Shown here: positions 21,403 to 29,726 of the stretch, piece by piece
Position numbering within the stretch: position 1 is the first letter of the stretch
Layout: every line of letters begins with the position of its first letter
Source: Dentipellis sp. KUC8613
Taxonomy: Eukaryota > Basidiomycota > Agaricomycetes > Russulales > Hericiaceae
Assembly (NCBI GenBank): GCA_002286715.1
Contig: NSJX01000022.1
Span: 1 to 31,307 of the forward strand
Length of the DNA stretch: 31,307 nucleotides
Reading direction: 5' to 3'
The notes under the pieces: generated by a model
Databases searched by the model: none
What the model was told of the DNA's origin: nothing
The model's input: only the letters and a program-made list of their open reading frames with translations
Translations under genes and position numbers: made by a program

Positions 21403-22138
21403 CTACGCATCAGCATCACCGTGCAGCTCCTCCTCATGCGCCGCCTTGTACGCTTCCCACTCTGCGTTATTCTCCTTCTCCACCTCCCACAGCGCGCTCC
21501 AATCCCGGCACACCCTCTCCCTCCCCCGGCCGCCCACGCGCGTCTTCCCACCGTCATACCACCCCGCGCCCACCTCCTCCCACGCGGGCTCCTCCAGCGT
21601 GCGATCCGCCTCACACAGCACCTGCTGGCGGACATAGTTCATACAATGGTGGATGTGCCCGTCCGCGCCGCTGCGCAGGGCGAGGGAGCGCGCGAAGAGG
21701 TACACGCAATGGTACGAGTGGAACATGGACAGCGCGAAGATGCGCCGGTGCGCGCCGAGGCGCATGTACCCCCACTGCCGCGCGAGGCTGATCGACCACG
21801 CGCGTGTCGTGGAGGGCACGGGCGTGGTGAGGAAGCGGGAGGAGTCTTCGAGTGTGTAGGGGATGGTGGGGAGGACGAGGGGCGCGCCGTTGTGCGCGGG
21901 GTCTGGGGAGGGGATGGCGGGCGGGAAGGACTCGCCGAGGTAGGTGTATGCTGGGCGGGAGCTGGTGGTGTTCGGTGGTTAGTGTATGTCGTGGTGTGCA
22001 ATGAGGGGCTGGGGAATACTTGTGGTAGTGGTTCCAGATGCTAGAGATGAGCACGGCGAGGTTGAACGCGCTCAATAGGATCAGGCCGACTCTGAGGCGT
22101 TTCTGCGACCGCAACTGTATATGTGGTGGATGATGCAT
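21403..22138 (-). CDS. UstYa family (DUF3328) oxidase with intact HxxHC motifs
   Basis: A UstYa-family protein, by homology a copper-dependent oxidase that modifies or cyclises peptides in the secretory pathway. Exons 22138-22020 and 21961-21403 (58-bp intron gtattc...caccag) give 225 residues. A single membrane helix lies at about 17-34 (GLILLSAFNLAVLISSIW), followed by YTYLGESFPP, the counterpart of the usual GxxYP region. Both metal motifs are complete: HSYHC (121-125) and HIHHC (142-146), the latter followed by MNYVRQQVLCEAD. The C-terminus is extended and charged. A minus-strand TAAATAAAA about 100 bp upstream (22,237-22,246) may be the TATA element. This is the catalytically credible member of the pair; the other UstYa gene in the window has lost a His from each motif. 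Confidence 0.92.
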
Positions 22139-22685
22139 CGCGCAACGAGTGGGGCTTCAATTGACAAGTCGTGAGTGCTTGCTATGTAGGCCGACGCGGC
22201 TGATATGATCTTACACTGGCACTGGACGGACATGGGGGTTTTATTTAGGTACTTTATGCCCGATTGGATCTTCGTGCTAGACGAGGGCATGTTCTGGTCA
22301 AAAGGCAAAACGCGGGAACATAGGCTGTGGGACTCGTGTACTTATCATGGCGGGGTTCCTAAACCTCATTCAGGTGCCGGTGAATTCTGTACAGGGACAG
22401 GGGCTACTTATCGTGGCGCTACCAGTAGACCTAAGACTGCCGGCGCTCGAGTTTCACCTCGACTGACTCGTGTCCAGTCCGGTGCAGTTCGCACGTCATC
22501 TGCTCGGTGACATAGTATGTGCGCAGCTGGATATGAACAACAACAAACCCCATGGGTTTCATACCAATTTCATCCGACGACATAGCAATCGTAATACTAC
22601 CGTACATTTTTAGGCCCGGATATCATAGAAATGGGTATGCTATTCTTCGCGACGTGTTGAACCCGACCAGCCTCTAGCCTCAAGT
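22139..22685. other. Intergenic region, no supported gene
   Basis: Promoter side of the second UstYa gene (-) and 3' flank of the 7TM gene (-). No coding sequence was recognised. Confidence 0.5.
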
Positions 22686-23976
22686 TCACGCCTCTTCGTC
22701 GGCACTCAGTGAGCTAGGCGCGATCGCAGACCCGCTCTGCGTCTTGCCCTCGGGCTGCAGGTGTACACGGATGCCGTCGATGACGTCCTTCTCGGTGTCC
22801 GTCGTCTGCGTCGGTGCGCCTCGGTGGTGGTCCTGGAATCTGAGCGTGGTTACTGTGCTCGCAGTGTGGGAGTTCCAGGCGCGGCGTTTTGCGACGCGCA
22901 GGATGATGAGCATGGGCGACAGAATCTGGACGACACAAAAGCATCAGAAAAAAAAAACGCCAGGCCGGACGCAGCAGAAAGAGCGCACCTGGAACTGCGT
23001 CCACGGAGCCAGGAAAAGGCTGGAGACGTGGCTCCCAATCCCATACGGAATGACAAGCATAACAGCCACGACGGCGTACATCAGGGAGCTCTCCGTGACC
23101 ATGGCTGCGATCGAGCCATAGGATCCGAGGGCTGCGTGGTTGGGCCCGAGAGCGCGCTTGACCGACCGGCGGAACGACAGTAGATGCCAGGTGATCAGGC
23201 TGGAGATGATGACATTGAGTCCGGCGGAAAGCGAGAAGTAGATGATTCCGAAGTTGACACTGGTCTTGTTCCAGAGACTAGCCCCGGGCCGTGTGGATTG
23301 GAACAAGAATAGGATGCTCGTCGCTACAAACATGTCCATTGAGCAACGAGCGACAGATGGAGTATAAGGGCTGGGAAAAGAACGCACCAACTCCTGTCAG
23401 GTAGATGAGAACCGGGAGGGCAATGATATGTAGCCTCATGTGGAAAATGACCAGGCAACGATACAGCTGCGGGGTGCTTAGACGCGGTCCCGCAGATAAG
23501 ACCATCTAAAGCTCCACGCACCAAAAAGCCATCCGCGAGCCAGCCGGTGACAATGCCAACCGCATTTGGCACGGTGATTTGCGCGCCAGCGTAGTGCGCA
23601 ATCTCGTACCCGATGGGGCCGCCAGGGAACTCACGGTTGTCGATCCATGCGAGCTGGAGCGAGCGCATATTCATGCTGATGAAGACAATGCCCGACGTGA
23701 AGAGCACGCATGTGTAGGCTATCAGCAACCACTGGCGCCTCTCGCCCCGCTGCGGCGGATACCACACCAGGGCGTACAACGCCTGAACGAACACACAAAA
23801 CAGGATCCCTGCGATGTGACGCGCGTCTCAGTAAGGGATGACTAGTGACTTGCGGGGGAGCTGGATAAGAACATACCAAACACGATCTGCGAGATGCAGT
23901 CCCCAATCAAGGTCGCCCGCTCGTTCCATAGCGCATCTGCAGACAGTTTGGGTGCATAGGGGTTTGAGCTTGCCAT
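22686..23976 (-). CDS. Seven-helix membrane protein (fungal 7TM, receptor-like)
   Basis: Five exons, 23976-23877, 23808-23522, 23466-23388, 23323-22989 and 22925-22686, with introns of 55-68 bp, give 346 residues. Seven hydrophobic segments are visible: QIVFGILFCVFVQALYALVW; a segment beginning WLLIAYTCVLFTSGIVF; the region ITVPNAVGIVTGWLADGFL; LHIIALPVLIYLTGV; FGIIYFSLSAGLNVIISSLI; SLMYAVVAVMLVIPYGIG; and ILSPMLIILRVA. Between helices is WIDNREFPGGPIGY, a motif I associate with an uncharacterised family of agaricomycete 7TM proteins. The C-terminal tail (about 70 residues) is soluble and charged. The topology resembles a GPCR, but the ligand and any G-protein coupling are unknown. It is transcribed divergently from the secreted repeat-peptide gene 1.26 kb away. 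Confidence 0.88.
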
Positions 23977-25137
23977 GGTGCAGCAGGGCTGTGGTGACGG
24001 TGGGACGGACGAGGGGCCGAGCGCACAGCAACGACCGCTCGCCCTATTCTTATGGGATGCCCATCACGACGAAGCCAATCCGGGGCGCGGCTGACGGTCG
24101 CCGGATTCGACGACGGGAGATTTCAGACGCTGAGGCGCCTTATAGCCAACGGCGGTAGCTGAGGCCGAGGGACGCGTGGTGCTCCTTCGAGCAAATTTTC
24201 AGAGCGCCCGGAGCGTGGCCACGTGGAGATGCTGGGGAGCGCTGCAGTGTAGTGGCATTGGGCAGGTGATATGCAGCGCTCGAGCGCAGCTAGCTATGCA
24301 CTGAGCAAGCCAGAGCCTACCAGCGTCGGAGCTTCCGTCTAGTTGTGTCAAAGCGCAGGTGTTTGAAGCCTCGGATCGCAAGGTGAAGCAGGAGGAGACA
24401 TACGGGATCGCGTTGGACCCGGAAGCCAAGAGCCCGAGCTCAAGAGCGCATGTCATGATGGGAGATGGAGCGATGATAGGAAAGAAGTCTTACGCAGACA
24501 CGCACCTGCTGAAAGAGGTTTCATGGAGCGAAGGTGATCCTGGGAGCCAACAAACTGTTACGACATTGCCTTCGCTGAGAATGATGGCTCGGATTAGCTT
24601 CGCAACAATGCTAGAATATTTTACTGCGATAAGGCTTACATTGACAAAACAGGACCAACAATCCTTCTGCAGAAGACATGGACTTCGAATCGATCTGGCT
24701 ATGTACGTATGACGCAGGTCTATAATCGTGCCGCACCGCCTGTAGGTCCGCGTGTGATGTGTGTGACGCGGAGCCCTCGGATATGGGGAGAATGTAGCAT
24801 GCCTGCAGGAAGCCAGAAGTTGTGATAGGGTTCCACTCCTGCGTGAACGATTGGGCAAGACAATAAGAGCGAACAAAGTTCGACGTACAGAGTGCGCCTG
24901 ATCGTGTTCGCGCGGGGGAATGTATCGAGATGATCAGAAAGGAAAGTCTCAGCTTAGATGGCAAAGGCGGCACTCCGCGCCCACACGAGCTGAAACGGCT
25001 TGTCTTCCCGGGTAGAGGAAGTGTTGCGAGCTATTGACAACCGTGCTGCGCCCCCCAGAGATCGCAGATTGGCGAACCAGTCATGAGCGGTGCCAGATGA
25101 AGCGATTTCCGGTGCACTTTGTTTTTGGACTTTGAGA
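23977..25137. other. Divergent intergenic region between 7TM and repeat-peptide genes
   Basis: About 1.2 kb with no supported gene. Open frames of up to 128 codons occur but carry no domain. It contains the promoters of the 7TM gene (-) and the repeat-peptide gene (+). Confidence 0.5.
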
Positions 25138-25145
25138 TATATAAA
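25138..25145 (+). promoter_or_regulatory. Strong TATA box of the repeat-peptide precursor gene
   Basis: TATATAAA lies 89-96 bp upstream of the ATG at 25234. It is one of the best TATA matches in the window and is consistent with a highly expressed or inducible gene. Confidence 0.65.
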
Positions 25146-25233
25146 GACGACGGCGCACGCTATGTGGACATCAGCCTACGCAAGAGGATACCCGAGAACG
25201 CACGTAGAACTCACCTCATACCCACTCTCGACA

Positions 25234-25777
25234 ATGCGCTTCTTCAGCAGCTTCTTCTCGCTTGCAACAGTCATCGTTGCCTCGCATGCTGGACCTGTCA
25301 ACCTCGCGGCTCGCGACGGTAAGTATCCTCTTCATGAGTCGCAAGCCGAGACTCTTGCTGATCGCCTGAATAGGTGTAGAGATTGCTCGCCGACACGATG
25401 GTCCCCACGACGACCTCGACGGATTCTTGGGGCCTCAAGAAGACTCAGCCCTGAGCAGCCTTCGCCGACGCCACGACGGACCTCATGACGACCTCGACGG
25501 GTTTTTGGGGCCCAAGGAAGACTCGGCTCTGAGTAGCCTGCGAAAGCGCCACGACGGCCCTCATGATGACCTCGACGGGTTCATCGGTGCAAAAGAGGAC
25601 TCTACATTGAGTAGCCTCCGCCGTCACGAGGGTCCCCACGACAACCTCGATGGCTTCCTGGGCGCAAAGGAAGACGCCAGCATGAGCAGTCTTCGAAAAC
25701 GCCACGACGGCCCGCACGAGAACGACGTGGATGGGTTCTTGGGTGGCGTCTCTGACGTTGCTCTGAGTAGCCTGTGA
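25234..25777 (+). CDS. Secreted Kex2-processed repeat-peptide precursor (candidate RiPP precursor)
   Basis: A small precursor of 162 residues in two exons, 25234-25318 and 25374-25777 (55-bp intron gtaagt...aatag). Residues 1-19 are a clear signal peptide (MRFFSSFFSLATVIVASHA), followed by a short pro-segment ending IARR. From residue 34 to the end there are five units of 26, 26, 26, 25 and 26 residues. Each starts with a dibasic site (RR or KR, often extended by a preceding Arg) and then H[DE]GPH, a DGF[LI]G block, a variable [PA][QK]EDS-type stretch and [LM]SSL. Kex2 would release five peptides of about 23 residues, each beginning with His. This is the architecture of fungal KEP proteins, which include dikaritin (UstA-type) precursors. 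The core lacks Tyr, Trp and Cys; Phe is the only aromatic residue other than His. Two UstYa genes lie 3.1-6.4 kb away. It could equally be a structural or signalling repeat peptide; no homologue is recognised. Confidence 0.88.
25388..25774 (+). repeat. Five-copy, about 78-bp coding tandem repeat in the peptide precursor
   Basis: Units lie at 25388-25465, 25466-25543, 25544-25621, 25622-25696 (one codon shorter) and 25697-25774. Units 1 and 2 differ at about 14 silent positions but at only one amino acid (Gln/Lys). The last unit is the most diverged (HENDVDG, GGVSDV). This points to selection on the peptide rather than recent slippage. Confidence 0.9.
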
Positions 25778-27134
25778 GAAGACGATGCTTGCGCTGTCGA
25801 AGGTAATGTCTCATTTGCGACGGAGAAACCCTTGAGGACTGAACGTCGTTGAACAGCGCTCAAATACAACAAGCTGCAGCCTGTCACATCGAGTACTGTT
25901 AGTCTGTGGCGATATATACGGGTGGATGGCGACTCACATGTAAAATTCTTTCATGATATCTATCGTATCTATCATGTTCCCTTCACGGTGAACGGTTCTA
26001 ATACAAGAGCGGGATGGTTAGTGGCAGGTCCAGGTACACTTGGAAGAGGCGTGTGCATCTTGCATATTGATTTATACAGATTGTAGCATCCTTTCGAGGC
26101 ATGAGTAGTGTGTTCTATGGCATGAGCTGCCCGCCGGCGGATTGTTAGGCGTTCGACGTTGCAGCCTACGTCGAAGAGACGCCGGGTCCAAATGGGCGCT
26201 TGTCTGAGTTTCGGAGATTGCCAGGTCAGTATACGTACGGGCGTCAATACCGCCTCTTGCTATTCGGTTTCAGCGGCGAGACCATCCCCCCATCCCCTTT
26301 CCTTTAGTCTTTCTGGACCCGAACGTCGCTTTCTTGCTCAAAATACACAAGGTGGAACTTGGGCCATCTTGTGTCATAGTTGAATAGCAGGTGAGTCTAG
26401 GCACACGCAGTGTCACACTCACTTTCCCTGCCGCACCATACCGATATTTGCTCTTCTTTCTAGGCTACATCGGAGTCGCGAGACATATCTTGTCTGCGCA
26501 GATTTCTAGGTGCTTATATAAATATGTATTATTTTTGCATCGAAGCGTCGTCAACAGCGGGATGAGAAGCTATAGCCTTATACTTGGAGCAGATCTAGTG
26601 ATACTGCGCGACTCCCCTGCGCGCTTGCCCGGAGGCTCGCACGAAGCAAGTTTGATCATATTTTGACGAGGCCACCAGGTATCTGTATCTGTCGTGCCCA
26701 CAAATCACTGAAATACTGATAGATAGATTGGCGCGGGAATCACCAAGGATCTCCTAGTTTCTCGACACCGCCTGGTTGATAAATCGGGAGCCCATGCGCC
26801 CACGCTCACCATCTAGGCAACCCGTCAGATTCTATACTCGCCGAAGAGAGGCGCAGGAACGTGCACAAAGCTTGATCATTCTTCGTGAGTTCATAGTTGT
26901 ATCACGCTAACGCCATCCTGAACGGTCTCCTAGTATCCATTGACGACCGTCCATTTGTATTCAGCCAACGTCTCTTGGCCTCCCTTCCTTCATTATGAAT
27001 TGGTCGGGTCGAGCGAAAGCCGTGATTAAAGTATCTCACGTCATTCGCCCTCACTGGCAACGACTGCACTCCGCCCAAGATGCAATCAATCTGGCTCTCC
27101 GTTGCAAAGCGGAGATGCTGTAATCTGCATCCTC
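25778..27134. other. Intergenic region, no supported gene
   Basis: About 1.4 kb following the peptide precursor. Open frames such as 25972-26247 (-) and 26391-26666 (+) show no family pattern. No repeats or RNA genes were recognised. The right end carries the promoter of the next gene. Confidence 0.5.
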
Positions 27135-27141
27135 ATAAATA
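27135..27141 (+). promoter_or_regulatory. TATA-like element of the DUF6533 gene
   Basis: ATAAATA lies about 60 bp upstream of the proposed ATG at 27199. It is a moderate match. Confidence 0.35.
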
Positions 27142-27198
27142 GGGCACCTTCAGCCAACGTTGCCCGCGCGGCTGGATCGCGCGCCCAATGCTTCTCCT

Positions 27199-28562
27199 AT
27201 GGCAGAGTTGTCGATTGATATCGCCCGCGAATTGTGAGTTGTATTTTCCATCAGGTTGTATTGATTGATCTGTAACGAGCTCAGGCAGGTAAACTACTAT
27301 CTTTCGCTTATTTACTTCAGTAAGTAAACCTGCCATCTGAAGATCTTTCGCTCATTGGAGCCTTCAGCCATACTGTATTACGATTACTTGGTGACACTCT
27401 CGGCCGAAGTCGAATATTTCTGGCTACAGCCACGGCGGCTTAACTGGCCTTCCGCCCTTTTCTTTGCCAATCGCTATGGTGCTATTCTTGGCCATATTCC
27501 CTTCGTCATCGAAGTATTCCTCTTTCCGGTGAATCAGAGTGTATGTATCTTTGATAAATTCTTCGGATCATAACTGAGATTATTTGCGCTCTGCTTTGCG
27601 TGTCCACCAGTTGTAAGCTCATAACTCATTCTGTCATGTCCATACCGCGGCTTACCTCGCATCGCATACAGCTGCTCTGGGGTACATAAATATCATCAGC
27701 CATACGCGGCACTCCTCCAGCTCGTTGTGGTCGGTCAGTACCTGCTTTCACAATGTCCGCAACATGAGTTTGATGCCTTCCGTATAGCATTGTGTGTCAT
27801 CCGTGTCTCCGCCATGTACAATCATAATCGGCTCGTTCTTGGGTATCTCATTCTCCTCATTCTCGGGTGCGCCATCCTGTCCTGCGTGCGTCTAATTCTT
27901 CTTCCGAAAGAGTCGCATAAGTATGCTTATATATATACCTTTATAGTGGGTGATCTTTTCGGGGATGCACAAAGAGCCTCTCGTTCTGCTGGGCCATGGT
28001 GCCGCAGGCTGCAACCCATTGCATTCCCAGTCTCAGTATGTCTCAGTTCGCCTTCTCTTACCTTACCATACTCACCGAGGCAACATATTAGAAGCACTCG
28101 TGAGCAATATTTTAGCGCTCCTCATCGTTTTGAAAGCTAACCGAAGATTTCATAGGACTCGCCATAGCATGGAGCGGCTTACTCGTGTTCGACTGTTCGG
28201 TATTCATCTTTACAGTCGCAAAAGCTTTTCAGATTGGACGACAGTACCCCGGGTCTCTGATCCGCGTTTTACTCCGCGATGGTTGGTCACTCTTTGCCGC
28301 CTCCAGATTCACGAGAATTTGACCTTTACACTTATTCAGGCACCCTATATTTCGCGTACGTGGACTATTTGCGTCGTTCACGCGGGATCAATCTGACCAC
28401 GAAGTCGAATAGCTTGTTGTTTCTCGCAAACCTGTCTAATATCTTGATGTATCTGGTACGTGTCGTCACGTCACGTACAACTTCTAAAGGTAATGACCGA
28501 GAGGACGCCGTGCTAGTATGCCCCAGTAGGTCACGTCCTTTCGGACGCTCGACTCGCGCTAA
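27199..28562 (+). CDS. DUF6533-type seven-helix membrane protein, many small exons
   Basis: A member of the basidiomycete DUF6533 integral membrane family, of unknown function. My exon model is 27199-27233, 27285-27319, 27368-27540, 27611-27612, 27672-27733, 27788-27885, 27947-28035, 28080-28099, 28156-28281, 28340-28355, 28413-28455 and 28530-28562, giving about 243 residues. Recognisable family blocks are VNYYLSLIYFTILYYDYLVT with LSAEVEYFW, the next helix FFANRYGAILGHIPFVIEVF, HKYHQPYAALLQLVVV, IRVSAMYNHNRLVLGYLILL, GCNPLHSQSQ, RLAIAWSGLLVFDCSVFIFT and LLFLANLSNILMYL. Several of these are seen only after splicing, which argues that the gene is real. The 2-nt fourth exon and the last exon are the weakest joins. 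The C-terminus after the last helix looks shorter than usual, so the 3' end may be wrong or decayed. Confidence 0.7.
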
Positions 28563-29726
28563 CGCTCTTCGAAGCCATTGTTGAAAGACACAAACACAGT
28601 CCTCACAAACGTGTATGCTCCGTTACGATCACCCTCTGACACATCACGCTGACTATCAAATTGCGAAAGTCTTTCGACGACGGCAATATCACGTCTCATG
28701 CTCAATCTTCGTGCGGCGCACGAAAAAGCGAAGCAAACTTGGACGAATGAATCTGGTATCTCGCGGCTCCTAGAGCTCAGCGGGCCACTCGAAGTCTGAC
28801 AACATTATCAACGGGTATTCAAGCAAAAGTGAGTGTACCAGAGCCGCGACTCCCTCGATTGACATCTGGTATTCATATCCTTGCATCTCGACGAAATAGG
28901 AGCTGGCAATACCATTCCCATACTCGGGCTCGATTGACCCGAGGGGATGCATAAGTCAGCGAACTGTTAGTAAGAATAGACACTGTCTTATTCACCGAGG
29001 GAGTTGTCGCAAATGAGCCTTCTGAATCGCGCTAACCACTGGCAAGCGCCAATCATGCAAACGGGTTTGCGGACCCATGCAGAGTACCAAATGTACATCA
29101 AACATCCCAAAACTCAACGCACTTCCTTTGCCGTAGTTTGAGGATGACTCGTATATCTCCGAACATTGAGACACCAGCGATCGGTACAGAAAACCAGTGT
29201 GTATCCGACTGCATCCTGCGATCTCAAATAATGCTTTCGAACCGTAAGGAGCATATTGGTGCTGTATGTATCAGCCAGTATTCTACTGTCTGGGCATGGA
29301 GATGCATCCCTGAAGAGCCGAAGACTTGGAACTCGAAAGCCTGAAATCCCGAAATTCACTATGGGCCATAGGAAGATCCACCGCGCTTTCCTGCGCACGC
29401 CATCTATCAGCCACCCGAAGTTGGGACTGTCAACCAGCTCATCGCGGCCCGAGAGAACGTAAGTCTTCAACAACGTGGATCGTACGAAGACACATAGCGC
29501 CCGGGGCTCAGGAAACTAGAAATGCAGAGTGGAAAGGCTCGTGGCATGCTGATGCTTAGAAATCAAGTCACGGCGACGCAATTCAACAGCTGGCGTAGGC
29601 GAGCACGTATTGATACAATATAGGGGTATTACAAGTGCGCTGTATAGTACAGAGTATGCGCAAAGTAGATATCAGCACACGTCTGGGAACCCTCCATTTG
29701 ACGACCGACTGCAATTGTTGTGAAGA
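28563..29726. other. Region without a confident gene; possible decayed minus-strand coding pieces
   Basis: Minus-strand frames at 29114-29473, 28992-29174 and 28770-28952 could be consecutive exons or remnants of one gene. The last ends YEYQMSIEGVAALVHSLLL then SDFEWPAEL, which looks protein-like. I could not join them with good splice sites or recognise a family. A broken gene or an unknown multi-exon gene is possible. The 3' flank of the kinase occupies the right end. Confidence 0.3.

Noticed and set aside
22744..23183. Plus-strand open frames overlapping the 7TM gene
   Set aside because: They are antisense shadows. The minus strand has a clean five-exon gene with membrane helices and good splice sites.
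25388..25774. CRISPR-like or simple satellite array
   Set aside because: The repeat is a whole number of codons, lies inside a spliced secreted-protein frame, has no spacers and varies mainly at silent sites.
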